Assembly (NCBI RefSeq): GCF_042676985.1
Contig: NZ_JBHTIK010000005.1
Location: forward strand, 434,001 to 498,000
Source: Sphingosinicella xenopeptidilytica
GTDB lineage: Bacteria; Pseudomonadota; Alphaproteobacteria; Sphingomonadales; Sphingomonadaceae
Direction: 5' to 3'
Length of the DNA stretch: 64,000 nucleotides
Each line of letters starts with the position of its first letter. Position 1 is the first letter of the stretch. Below the pieces are notes generated by a model that saw only the letters and a program-made list of their open reading frames with translations, made no database searches and was not told the DNA's origin. The position numbers and the translations under genes are program-made. Positions 26,030 through 34,141 of the stretch are shown one piece after another.

Positions 26030-27055
26030 ATGGCCGAGGGCAAGAGTTCGAAGGGCTGGATCGCCGCGATCGTCGCGGTGGTGCTCTTCATCATCGCTGG
26101 CGCGGCATTCCTGCTGCGCGGCGGCGAGGAGGGTGACGTGCTGCGCGTCGCCAACCAGCGCGGTTCGACAAAATCGATGATGATCGCGTCGGGCGCGCTC
26201 GAGGGCGCGCCTTACCGCGTCGAATGGTCGGAGTTTCCGGCGGCGCAGCACCTTCTGGAAGCACTGGGCAGCGGCTCCGTGGATCTCGGCCTCGCCGGTG
26301 ATGCCCCGTTCATCTTCGCCTATCAGAGCGGCAGCCCGATCAAGGCTGTGGGTGCTCATGCCCAGGAGGCCCGGCAGCCCGGCGCGCTTGCCATCCTCGT
26401 GCCGAAGGATTCGCCCATCCGGAGCGTTCGCGATCTCGTCGGCAAGCGGATATCGACGACGCGCGGCTCGGTCGGCCACCATCTGATCCTGGAAGCGCTG
26501 GAGCGGGAGAAGCTGGCGGCGGACGATGTCATCATCGTGTTCCTGCCGCCGGGCGACGCCAAGGCGGCCTTCGATCGGGGCTCCATCGATGCGTGGGCGA
26601 TGTGGTCGCCCTATACCATCGTGGCCTTGAAGGAAGGCGCGCGCATCATTGCCGACGGCAGCGCCTTCGGACCTTCGGCGGGTTTCGAGATCGCGCATAT
26701 CGATTCGATCGAACCCAAGCGCGCGCTGATCGAGGATTTCCTGAAGCGCGAGGCAAAGGCCCTGCAGTGGGCGCAGGCCAACCCCGACGCCTATGCGAAG
26801 GTGCTGTCGGAAGAAACCGGCTTGCCGCTCGACATCGCGAAGGAAGTGGTGGTGCGCAACCGGCGCGTGGCGGTTCCGATCGACGAGGCCATCATTCGCC
26901 ATGAACAGGAGATCGCGGACCGGTTTCAGCGGGCAGGCATCCTCCAGATCAAGCGCCCGCTCAGCGAGGCTTTCGATCCGGGGCTGACCGCAGCGCTGTT
27001 TTCGGGCACGGAAACGAACGCTGAGGTCGAGGCGCCGGCTGCCGCAGGCGAGTGA
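26030..27055 (+). CDS. ssuA: sulfonate ABC transporter binding protein, membrane-anchored
   Basis: A 341-residue SsuA/NMT1-type substrate-binding protein. The two-lobed core starts near residue 36 (LRVANQRG, then GSVDLGLAGDAPFIFAYQSG and GKRISTTRGSVGHHLILEAL). Instead of a clear signal peptidase site it has a short N-terminus and one hydrophobic helix (GWIAAIVAVVLFIIAGAAFLL, residues about 9-29), so it may stay anchored in the inner membrane facing the periplasm. It starts 1 bp after the monooxygenase stop. It delivers sulfonates to the SsuBC transporter encoded at the head of the operon. Confidence 0.87.
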   Translation: MAEGKSSKGWIAAIVAVVLFIIAGAAFLLRGGEEGDVLRVANQRGSTKSMMIASGALEGAPYRVEWSEFPAAQHLLEALGSGSVDLGLAGDAPFIFAYQSGSPIKAVGAHAQEARQPGALAILVPKDSPIRSVRDLVGKRISTTRGSVGHHLILEALEREKLAADDVIIVFLPPGDAKAAFDRGSIDAWAMWSPYTIVALKEGARIIADGSAFGPSAGFEIAHIDSIEPKRALIEDFLKREAKALQWAQANPDAYAKVLSEETGLPLDIAKEVVVRNRRVAVPIDEAIIRHEQEIADRFQRAGILQIKRPLSEAFDPGLTAALFSGTETNAEVEAPAAAGE

Positions 27056-27062
27056 GGCGCAG

Positions 27063-28223
27063 ATGGCGGTGCGCCTCTTCTGGTTCATCCCTTCGCATGG
27101 CGATGGGCGCTGGCTCGGCTCCACGGAAGGGTTTCGATCGACCGAGTTCTCCTATCTCGCGCAGGTGGCGGGCGCTGCCGACCGGCTCGGCTTCGAAGGC
27201 GTCCTGCTGCCCACGGGGCGGACCTGCGAGGACAGCTGGGTGCTGGCGAGTGCGCTCGCGCCGCTCACGCAGCGGCTGAAGTTCCTCGTCGCGGTGCGTC
27301 CCGGCGTCACCTCTCCGCTGTTCGCCGCGCGGCAGGCGGCGACGCTGGATCGCGTTTCGGGCGGGCGGTTGCTGATCAACATCGTTGCCGGCGGCGATCA
27401 GGCGGAGCTTCGCGCCGATGGGGTCGGGCTTGACCACGACGGGCGCTATGCCGTGACGGATGAATTCCTGCGCGTGTGGCGCGGCCTGATGGCCGGCGAG
27501 CGCGTGACGTATCAGGGCGAGCATTTGTTCGCGGAGGCCGCGGAGCTGCTGTTTCCGCCGGTACGACCCGGCGGGCCGCCGCTCTACATCGGCGGGTCTT
27601 CCGATGCGGCGGTTGCCATCACCGGTGAGCATATCGACTGGTATCTGAGCTGGGGCGAGCCGGTGGCGGCGGTCGCCGGGAAGATTGCCGAGGTGCGCGA
27701 GGCCGCCGCCAGGCACGGGCGCAGCGTCCGCTTCGGTATCCGGCTGCACATCATTGTTCGTGAAACCGAAGAGGCGGCGTGGGCCGAAGCGGACCGCCTG
27801 ATCAGCAGGCTTGACGACGAGACGATTGCCCGCGCGCAGAAGGCGCAGAAGGCAAGCCAGTCCGTCGGTCAGCAGCGGATGCAGGCGCTCCACGGCGGGC
27901 GCCGCGACAGGCTGGTGATCGCGCCCAACCTGTGGGCCGGGGTCGGCCTCGTGCGCGGCGGGGCGGGGACTGCGCTCGTCGGATCGGCGGAAAGCCTTGC
28001 CGAACGCATTTCCGAATATGCGGCGGCGGGCATCGAAACCTTCATTCTTTCGGGTTATCCGCACCTTGAGGAAGCGTACCGTGTTGCCGAATTGCTGTTT
28101 CCGCTGCTACCGATTGCTCGCGACGCGTCGGAAGCCGTGAAGGTGGCGCCCGGTCGTGCGGGTGAGGCCGGCGGCTATGCGCTGGCGCGCGGGGACGGCG
28201 TGTTTCCGACCGGACCGTCCTGA
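27063..28223 (+). CDS. ssuD: alkanesulfonate monooxygenase SsuD
   Basis: A 386-residue FMNH2-dependent alkanesulfonate monooxygenase that reads like Escherichia coli SsuD along its full length. Shared blocks include FWFIPSHGDGRWLG, LLPTGRTCEDSW, TQRLKFLVAVRPGVTSP, FGIRLHIIVRETEEAAW, SVGQQRMQALH and NLWAGVGLVRGGAGTALVG, as well as GYPHLEEAYRV near the end. It desulfonates C2-C10 alkanesulfonates to aldehyde plus sulfite. It is placed 7 bp after the binding-protein gene in the same operon. Confidence 0.95.
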   Translation: MAVRLFWFIPSHGDGRWLGSTEGFRSTEFSYLAQVAGAADRLGFEGVLLPTGRTCEDSWVLASALAPLTQRLKFLVAVRPGVTSPLFAARQAATLDRVSGGRLLINIVAGGDQAELRADGVGLDHDGRYAVTDEFLRVWRGLMAGERVTYQGEHLFAEAAELLFPPVRPGGPPLYIGGSSDAAVAITGEHIDWYLSWGEPVAAVAGKIAEVREAAARHGRSVRFGIRLHIIVRETEEAAWAEADRLISRLDDETIARAQKAQKASQSVGQQRMQALHGGRRDRLVIAPNLWAGVGLVRGGAGTALVGSAESLAERISEYAAAGIETFILSGYPHLEEAYRVAELLFPLLPIARDASEAVKVAPGRAGEAGGYALARGDGVFPTGPS

Positions 28224-28261
28224 CGGCACGGGCGAAGGGCGCGGCTTAGAGGAGTGCGGTT

Positions 28262-29614
28262 TTGCTGAGCACCGAAACGGTTGCGATCATCGGTGCGGGA
28301 TTCAGCGGGACGCTGCTTGCCATCAACCTCTTGAGGCATGACGGGCCGAAGGCGCTGCTGATCGAGCGCGACCAGACGCGCATCGCGCGCGGCGTGGCCT
28401 ACGGCACCTATCGGCCCGAGCATCTGCTGAACGTTCGCGCCATGAACATGAGCGCGTTTCCCGATCAGCCGGGGCATTTTTCGAACTGGCTGGCGCGCAG
28501 CGGCATCGAGGCCGGGTTCGTGCCGCGGCGCATCTACGGCGCGTATCTTTCCGATGCATTGCGGGAGACGATGGCCGAGGCGCCGGGCAGGCTCACGATC
28601 GTGAGCGGCGAAGCGGCCGCGATCGATCCGGGCGAGCGCGAGATCGGCATCGGCTTTGCGGACAGCAGCCGCGTTTCGGCGGACGCGGTCGTGCTCGCGC
28701 CCGGCAATCTGCCGCCGCACGGGCTGAAGCAGCTTGAAGGACTCGATCCGGCGGACGGCGTCTATTGCCCCGATCCATGGGCACCAGCCGTCACGGCCGG
28801 GCTTGGCGACAACGATACGGTTCTCCTGATCGGTACCGGTCTCACGGCGGTCGACGTGGCACTCACGCTGGATGCGAACGGATTTCGCGGGCGTATTCTC
28901 GCGCTCTCCCGGCGTGGTCTCTCGCCGCGCGCGCACGATCCCGCCGCTCCCGCCGCCGCGCCGGTCTCGCGGCCGTACGCGATGGGCGCGGCGCTCGTGC
29001 GCCATGTGCGCGGACGTGTGAAGGAGATCGGCTGGCACGCCGCGATCGATGAATTGCGGCCGCATACGCAGAATATCTGGCGCAGTGCGGATATCGCTGC
29101 GCAGAAGCGCTTCCTGCGTCACCTGAGGCCGTGGTGGGATGTGCATCGTCACCGGCTGGCGCCTGCCGTGGCGGGGAAGGTCGCGGAACTTGAAACCGAG
29201 GGGCGGCTGCAATTCGCGGGCGGGCGGATCGTGAAGGTCGCGGCGGTTGAGGGCGGCGCGGACGTGACGTGGGGGCAGCGCTTCACGGGCGCGGAGACGA
29301 TCACGCGCGTGCAGCGTATCGTCAATTGCACGGGGCCGCAGGGTGACGTGCTGCGTACGCGCGAGCCGCTGCTCCAGGATCTCGCGGCGCGCGGCATCAT
29401 CCGGCCCGATCCGCTGCGGCTCGGCATCGATGTCGATAGCCGGGGCAGGGTGGTCGGCGCGGACGGGTGCCCGAACGAACGCATCTTCACGATCGGGCCG
29501 ATGACGCGCGGCGCCTTCTGGGAAATCATCGCGGTTCCCGATCTGCGCCACCAGACGTGGGATCTGGCACGGTGGCTTTCCTCCGCGCACTGGGTGGGCG
29601 GCGAGGGGCTGTAA
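28262..29614 (+). CDS. FAD/NAD(P)-binding flavoprotein
   Basis: A 450-residue flavoprotein of the FAD-NAD(P)-binding (HpnW/YdhS-like) family. The first dinucleotide site is AIIGAGFSGTLLAINLL (residue 8 on) and a second one is LLIGTGLTAVDVALTL. The region YGTYRPEHLLNVRAMNMSAF is typical of the family. Translation begins at TTG with GAGGAG 8 bases upstream. It is the last gene of the ssu-like operon. It might hydroxylate or reduce an N- or S-containing compound, or supply reduced flavin to the monooxygenases; the latter is speculative. Confidence 0.8.
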   Translation: MLSTETVAIIGAGFSGTLLAINLLRHDGPKALLIERDQTRIARGVAYGTYRPEHLLNVRAMNMSAFPDQPGHFSNWLARSGIEAGFVPRRIYGAYLSDALRETMAEAPGRLTIVSGEAAAIDPGEREIGIGFADSSRVSADAVVLAPGNLPPHGLKQLEGLDPADGVYCPDPWAPAVTAGLGDNDTVLLIGTGLTAVDVALTLDANGFRGRILALSRRGLSPRAHDPAAPAAAPVSRPYAMGAALVRHVRGRVKEIGWHAAIDELRPHTQNIWRSADIAAQKRFLRHLRPWWDVHRHRLAPAVAGKVAELETEGRLQFAGGRIVKVAAVEGGADVTWGQRFTGAETITRVQRIVNCTGPQGDVLRTREPLLQDLAARGIIRPDPLRLGIDVDSRGRVVGADGCPNERIFTIGPMTRGAFWEIIAVPDLRHQTWDLARWLSSAHWVGGEGL

Positions 29615-29623
29615 CCCCTCGCC
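29600..29623. terminator. hairpin over the stop of the flavoprotein gene
   Basis: A 9-bp perfect stem GGCGAGGGG / CCCCTCGCC with a 6-base loop that contains the TAA stop at 29612-29614. It lies just before the converging tauD-type stop at 29632. No T-tract is seen. Confidence 0.55.
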
Positions 29624-29631
29624 GGGCACGA

Positions 29632-30492
29632 TCAAAGATCCGCGTAGAGCGGTTCGTCGGCGATCAGCACGCGTTCGAGAAGCCGCGGGAAGTCGCCGTA
29701 GTTCCGAACCGCGTAGTGCACGGCGGCGCGATTGTCCCAGAACGCCACGGAGCCCGGCTTCCACGAGAAGCGTACCTGGAATTCGGGGCGTTTGTATTGG
29801 CGCAGAACCTCATCGAGAATCTCGCGGCTTTCGGAAAGTTCGACGCCGAGGATCTGCGGCTTCTGCGTGTAGTTGATCCAGAGGATATTCTGTCCGGTTT
29901 CGCGGTGCGTGCGCACGACGGGATGCGCGACGATGGGATAATCGTGGCCTTTGGCGGTGAGCGCGCTGCGGAAATCATGCGTGACGTGCAGGCCTTCGAG
30001 ACGTGCCTTGAGATCGTCGGGCAAGCCTTCGTAGGCGAGATTGGCGTCGACCCAGATCGTGTCGCCGCCGGTCTCCGGCAGCGTGACGGCGCGCAGGACC
30101 GCGCCCCATGTGGGGACGAGGCGCCAGCTCGTGTCGCTATGATAGGCGTCACCGGCCTTCACATCGCGCGCGCGTTCCTTTTCGTATTTCGCGGCTTCGA
30201 CGGCGGAGATCTGGTGGAGTGGCGTGATCTTCGGATCGTGCTTCGAACTGGGGTGTGTGTAGAGCGGCCCGAACCGCTGCGCGAACGCGGCCTGGCTTGC
30301 ATTGTCGAGCGTCTGGTCGCGAAAGAAGACGACCTTGTGCTTCAGAACGGCAGCGCGGATCGCATCGCGCACGGCGTCGCTGATCGGGCGGCTGAGATCG
30401 ATCCCGCCGATCTCGGCGCCGATTGTGGGCTGAAGAGGGCGGATATCGAGATCGACAGTTGAAGAGGCGGAAACAGCGAGCGCTTCGGACAT
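29632..30492 (-). CDS. TauD/TfdA-family 2-oxoglutarate dioxygenase
   Basis: A 286-residue Fe(II)/2-oxoglutarate dioxygenase. The facial triad is visible: H118 and D120 in AYHSDTSW and H259 in NRAAVHYAV, with the 2-oxoglutarate-binding Arg R270 in PRLLERV. The family releases sulfite from taurine, other sulfonates or sulfate esters by hydroxylating the carbon next to the sulfur or oxygen. The ATG at 30492 has AAGGTGA upstream, preferred to one at 30537. The context supports sulfonate or alkyl-sulfate use; exact substrate unknown. Confidence 0.92.
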   Translation of the reverse strand: MSEALAVSASSTVDLDIRPLQPTIGAEIGGIDLSRPISDAVRDAIRAAVLKHKVVFFRDQTLDNASQAAFAQRFGPLYTHPSSKHDPKITPLHQISAVEAAKYEKERARDVKAGDAYHSDTSWRLVPTWGAVLRAVTLPETGGDTIWVDANLAYEGLPDDLKARLEGLHVTHDFRSALTAKGHDYPIVAHPVVRTHRETGQNILWINYTQKPQILGVELSESREILDEVLRQYKRPEFQVRFSWKPGSVAFWDNRAAVHYAVRNYGDFPRLLERVLIADEPLYADL

Positions 30493-30588
30493 GGGGATCA
30501 CCTTGCTGTTGTTGTGGATGGATTCAAATTCCATCACGGAAGCTAGGCGAGGTTTTCGGGATTTTGTTATGAATAGTCGGTGCTTATC

Positions 30589-30603
30589 TATCAGATTATC
30601 TGA
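30589..30603. promoter_or_regulatory. TATCAGATTATCTGA operator-like palindrome
   Basis: Contains the perfect 13-bp palindrome TCAGAT-T-ATCTGA (30591-30603). Its TATCAGATTAT core is found again, inverted, at 40884-40894 between the porin and chrB genes, and a TATCAGAGATA relative is at 31800-31810. It sits in the divergent region of the tauD-like and aldo/keto reductase genes, so it may control both. Confidence 0.5.
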
Positions 30604-30719
30604 AATCCGGGCGGTATTTGAATCGGCAATAGATGTATTCGCAGAATTGATATCGGCGGATTTGCCTTTTCGCCGGCGACCTGCTTTTTCGCGGCGAACG
30701 ACAGGAGCGTGAATACCAG

Positions 30720-31772
30720 ATGCAATACCGCCGGCTTGGAAATACCGATATCGATGTGAGCGCGATTTGCCTCGGCACGATGACTTGGGGCTCGCAGAAC
30801 ACGGAAGCCGAGGCGCACGCGCAGATCGATTTCGCGCTGGATCGCGGCGTCAATTTCATCGATACGGCGGAGGCCTATCCGGTGACGCCGGTGAGCCGGG
30901 AAACGCAGGGGCGCACCGAAGAATTCATCGGCACATGGATTGCGAGCCGGAAGCGACGCGATTCGATCGTCCTTGCCACGAAGGTCGCTGGGCCGGGCCG
31001 CCCCGGTGATCCGCGCCAGTTCCGTGGCGGCGGCAACAGGCTCGATCGTCGCAATATCGAACAGGCCGTCGATGCGAGCCTGCGGCGGCTGCGGACCGAC
31101 TATATTGATCTCTACCAGCTCCACTGGCCCGACCGGTCGGTGCCGAGCTTCGGGCGGCGGGGGCTTTCGGCGCTTGCCGATCATGCTGAGACCGTGCCGA
31201 TCGCGGAGACGCTCGCCGTGCTCGCCGACCTCGTGAAGGCGGGCAAGATCCGCCATGTCGGGGTTTCGAACGAAACCGCATGGGGCGTGAGCGAGTTTCT
31301 GCGGATCGCGCGCGAGACGGGCCTGCCGCGCATCGCTTCGATCCAGAATGCCTACAATCTCCTGAACCGCCTTTTCGAAGTCGGGCTCTCCGAGTTCGCG
31401 CTGCGCGAGCAGGTTGGGCTGCTTGCCTACTCGCCGCTGGCGGGCGGCCATCTCACCGGCAAGTATCTTGGCGGCACGACTCCGAAAGGCTCGCGCCGCG
31501 AAGTCGCCAAGCAGTTTGTGCGCTATGAAAATGCCGCGCAACCCATCGCGAGCGCGCGCTATGTTGCCGCTGCGCTTGCGCACGGGATCGATCCGACGCA
31601 GTTCGCGCTTGCCTTCGTGAACAGTCGGCCGTTCGTTACCTCCACGATCATCGGCGCCACGTCGCTCGCGCAACTGGAAACCGACATCGGCAGCATCGAC
31701 ATCACGCTCGATGAAAGCGCATTCGCCGCGATCGATGCCATTCAGCGGGATATTCCGGACCCGTGCCCATAA
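30720..31772 (+). CDS. aldo/keto reductase (Tas-like)
   Basis: A 350-residue NADPH-dependent aldo/keto reductase. The catalytic Asp and Tyr are in FIDTAEAYPV, the Lys in VLATKVAG and the His in DLYQLHWPD; the NADP-binding end is TIIGATSLAQLETDI. It resembles Tas/YajO-type reductases. In a desulfonation island it could reduce aldehydes released by SsuD or TauD-type enzymes, which is inference. It is divergent from the tauD-like gene and followed by an FMN monooxygenase gene 107 bp downstream. Confidence 0.9.
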   Translation: MQYRRLGNTDIDVSAICLGTMTWGSQNTEAEAHAQIDFALDRGVNFIDTAEAYPVTPVSRETQGRTEEFIGTWIASRKRRDSIVLATKVAGPGRPGDPRQFRGGGNRLDRRNIEQAVDASLRRLRTDYIDLYQLHWPDRSVPSFGRRGLSALADHAETVPIAETLAVLADLVKAGKIRHVGVSNETAWGVSEFLRIARETGLPRIASIQNAYNLLNRLFEVGLSEFALREQVGLLAYSPLAGGHLTGKYLGGTTPKGSRREVAKQFVRYENAAQPIASARYVAAALAHGIDPTQFALAFVNSRPFVTSTIIGATSLAQLETDIGSIDITLDESAFAAIDAIQRDIPDPCP

Positions 31773-31796
31773 GCACCATATAACGCGGTTTCATAA

Positions 31797-31813
31797 GCGT
31801 ATCAGAGATACGC
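31797..31813. promoter_or_regulatory. GCGTATC-AGA-GATACGC inverted repeat
   Basis: A perfect 7-bp inverted repeat with 3-base spacer, 25 bp after the aldo/keto reductase stop and 66 bp before the next ATG. It carries the TATCAGA element also found at 30589 and 40884. It may be an operator, or a weak hairpin terminator without a T-run. Confidence 0.4.
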
Positions 31814-31879
31814 GTTCGTCATGCCGCATGCACGGGCATAGGCTTCGGGCAATATCCCTCGATACACGGACATTGCCCG

Positions 31880-33217
31880 ATGAGCACCTCACGCAAGATC
31901 AAGCTCGGCTTCATCCTCCACGGCGTCGGACGCACGTGGAACGATTGGCGCCACCCCGACAAGGATGTGAACGCCAGCACCAGCTTCTCCTTTTACAAGC
32001 AGCAGGCGCAGCTCGCGGAGAAAGGGAAATTCGATTTCCTGTTCGTCGCCGACAGCCTGTCGATTACCGAGAAATCGAGCCCGCATTACCTGAACAGGAT
32101 CGAGCCGATCACGATCCTGTCGTCGCTCGCCGCCGTCACCGATCATATCGGCCTCGTCGGCACGCTGACCGTCAGCTATTCCGAACCCTTCAACGTCGCG
32201 CGCCAGTTCGCCTCGCTCGACCATATCTCGGGTGGGCGCGCGGCGTGGAATGTCGTGACCTCGTGGCTCGGCGACACGGCGGCGAACTTCAGCAAGGCCG
32301 AGCATCCCGCGCACAACGTCCGCTACCGGATAGCGGCCGAATATCTCGACGTCGTGCAGGGGTTGTGGGACAGCTGGGAAGAGGGCGCTCACGCCGGCGA
32401 TAAGGAGAGCGGCGTGTTCGTCGATCCCGAAAAGCTGCACAGGCTCGACCACAAGGGCGAATTCTTCCAGGTGCGCGGGCCGCTCAACATCAAGCGCTCG
32501 CCGCAGGGCCAGCCCGTGATCTTCCAGGCCGGCGCTTCGGATGACGGCCGCAACTTCGCGGCGAAATATGCCGAGGCCATCTTCACGCACGCACCGACTT
32601 TCGACGATGGTGTCGCCTATTACAGCGACGTGAAGAGCCGCGCCAAAGGCTTCGGCCGCAATGCGGACGCGCTCTATGTGCTGCCCGGCATTGCGCCGAT
32701 CGTTGGCGAGACCGACGCGGAGGCGGAGGCGAAGTATCGCGAGCTTGCCGCGCTCGAATCGCTCGACACGGGCTTCGGTTTCCTCTCGCGCACCTTCAAC
32801 GATCATGATTTCCGACAATACGATCTCGATGCGCCGTTCCCGGACGTCGAGCACATCGGGCTCAACAGCCAGCAGAGCAGCACCAAGCGCATCCTCGCCG
32901 AAGTTCGCGCCGAAGGCCTGACGCTGCGGCAGGTGGTCGAGCGGCTGGCGACGCCGCGCGGTGCATTCGTCGGATCGCCGGAGACCGTCGCCAATACGCT
33001 GCAGCACTGGTTCGAGGACGGTGCTGCGGATGGCTTCGTCGTCTTCGAGCCGCTGCCGGGTCAGCTTGAACTGTTCGTGGAGAAGGTCATCCCCATTCTC
33101 CAGCAGCGCGGGCTTTTCAGAACCGAATATGAGGGCACGACATTCCGGGAAAGCCTCGGCCTGCCGTTCCCCGAGAATCGCTACACATCATCGCGCGCCG
33201 AACGCTCGGTCGCCTGA
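31880..33217 (+). CDS. NtaA/DszA-family FMN-dependent monooxygenase
   Basis: A 445-residue luciferase-like monooxygenase of the nitrilotriacetate/dibenzothiophene-sulfone monooxygenase group. Family blocks include KIKLGFILHGVG, ADSLSITEKSSPHYLNRIEP, NVARQFASLDHISGGRAAWN and QGQPVIFQAGASDDGRNFAA, with the C-terminal RGLFRTEYEGTTFRESLG signature. It uses FMNH2 from a separate reductase. Members cleave C-S or C-N bonds of organosulfur or aminopolycarboxylate compounds; here a sulfur source is more likely. A strong terminator follows. Confidence 0.9.
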   Translation: MSTSRKIKLGFILHGVGRTWNDWRHPDKDVNASTSFSFYKQQAQLAEKGKFDFLFVADSLSITEKSSPHYLNRIEPITILSSLAAVTDHIGLVGTLTVSYSEPFNVARQFASLDHISGGRAAWNVVTSWLGDTAANFSKAEHPAHNVRYRIAAEYLDVVQGLWDSWEEGAHAGDKESGVFVDPEKLHRLDHKGEFFQVRGPLNIKRSPQGQPVIFQAGASDDGRNFAAKYAEAIFTHAPTFDDGVAYYSDVKSRAKGFGRNADALYVLPGIAPIVGETDAEAEAKYRELAALESLDTGFGFLSRTFNDHDFRQYDLDAPFPDVEHIGLNSQQSSTKRILAEVRAEGLTLRQVVERLATPRGAFVGSPETVANTLQHWFEDGAADGFVVFEPLPGQLELFVEKVIPILQQRGLFRTEYEGTTFRESLGLPFPENRYTSSRAERSVA

Positions 33218-33242
33218 TTCATCGTCCGTACCCTGCAACTTC

Positions 33243-33278
33243 AGGCGGGCTTCCGTTCGGCGGAAGCTCGCCTTTTTT
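33243..33278 (+). terminator. intrinsic terminator with UUCG-type loop
   Basis: Stem AGGCGGGCTTCCG against CGGAAGCTCGCCT with one mismatch, a GTTCG-type loop and a six-T run. It lies 25 bp after the monooxygenase stop. Confidence 0.88.
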
Positions 33279-33396
33279 CGTATGTCCGGCGCGTCTCTTG
33301 AGGGCGGCTGATGCGTTCAGTTTTACAGAACTAAATTGTCAACTGTATTGATAGAGTATAGCGTTCTTCCATCAGCAACGCAGCGGGAGAACGCCG

Positions 33397-34068
33397 ATGA
33401 GCAGGAACGCCCCCCATATCCTGACGGTTCCGGGTTTGAACAATTCCGGTGAACGGCATTGGCAGACGCATTGGGAACGGACGCGGACCGACACGTCGCG
33501 CGCCGAACTCGGCCTCTGGGATCAGCCGCACCGCAACAGCTGGGTGACACGGCTCAACGCCGAGATCGAGGCATCGCCGAAACCAGTGATCCTCGTCGCG
33601 CACAGCCTCGGCTGCCAAGCGGTGGCGTGGTGGGTGGCCTTGCAGGGGCAAAGCTACGGCTGGCCCGTCGCCGGTGCGCTACTGGTTGCACCGCCCGATG
33701 TGGAACGGGACAAGGGAGAGCGCTTCGCGACCTTCCGCAATCTGCCGGATGTGTTCCTGCCGTTTCCTTCGATCGTGGTTGCGAGCCGTAACGATCATTA
33801 TGCGGAGTACGCTCACGCCGCGGGCCTGGCGCGCGGCTGGGGCAGTTTCCTTGTCGATGCGGGGCACTGCGGACACATCAATGCCGATTCCGATATCGGC
33901 GAATGGCAGTTCGGGCAGCGGCTTCTGGACCGGCTGATCGTTGCGGCGCAGGGCCGCGAACAGCCCAGCGATGCTGTCGAACGGCGTGCCGCGGAACGGT
34001 TCCTGGCGGCCCGTCCGGTGCACGGGCACGATCCTGAGCGAGCGGAAAGGTCAGTTTCCTCTCATTAG
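33397..34068 (+). CDS. RBBP9/YdeN-family serine hydrolase
   Basis: A 223-residue small alpha/beta hydrolase of the RBBP9/YdeN family. It shows TVPGLNNSGERHWQ at the N-terminus, the nucleophile elbow VAHSLGCQAV, an acid in VASRNDHYAEY and the catalytic His in DAGHCGHIN. The C-terminal 35 residues are hydrophilic and appear to be an extension. Homologues often sit among sulfur-starvation genes in proteobacteria. It may hydrolyse a sulfur-containing ester; no direct evidence of substrate. It is transcribed alone between two terminators. Confidence 0.86.
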   Translation: MSRNAPHILTVPGLNNSGERHWQTHWERTRTDTSRAELGLWDQPHRNSWVTRLNAEIEASPKPVILVAHSLGCQAVAWWVALQGQSYGWPVAGALLVAPPDVERDKGERFATFRNLPDVFLPFPSIVVASRNDHYAEYAHAAGLARGWGSFLVDAGHCGHINADSDIGEWQFGQRLLDRLIVAAQGREQPSDAVERRAAERFLAARPVHGHDPERAERSVSSH

Positions 34069-34082
34069 GACGATTGCAAGGG

Positions 34083-34117
34083 AAAGGCCGGGAGACAGGA
34101 ATGTCGCCCGGCCTTTT
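34083..34117. terminator. bidirectional intrinsic terminator
   Basis: AAAGGCCGGG(A)GACA paired with TGTC(G)CCCGGCCTTT around a GGAA loop, with T-runs at the end on the + strand and A residues opposite. It lies between the converging hydrolase (ends 34068) and dipeptidase (ends 34142). Confidence 0.9.
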
Positions 34118-34141
34118 TGCCGTCCTTATTTTCGTCCCGAT

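Noticed and set aside
28175..29764. A 529-codon - strand frame opposite the flavoprotein gene
   Set aside because: The + strand protein has two dinucleotide-binding motifs; the opposite frame has none and crosses the tauD-like gene end.
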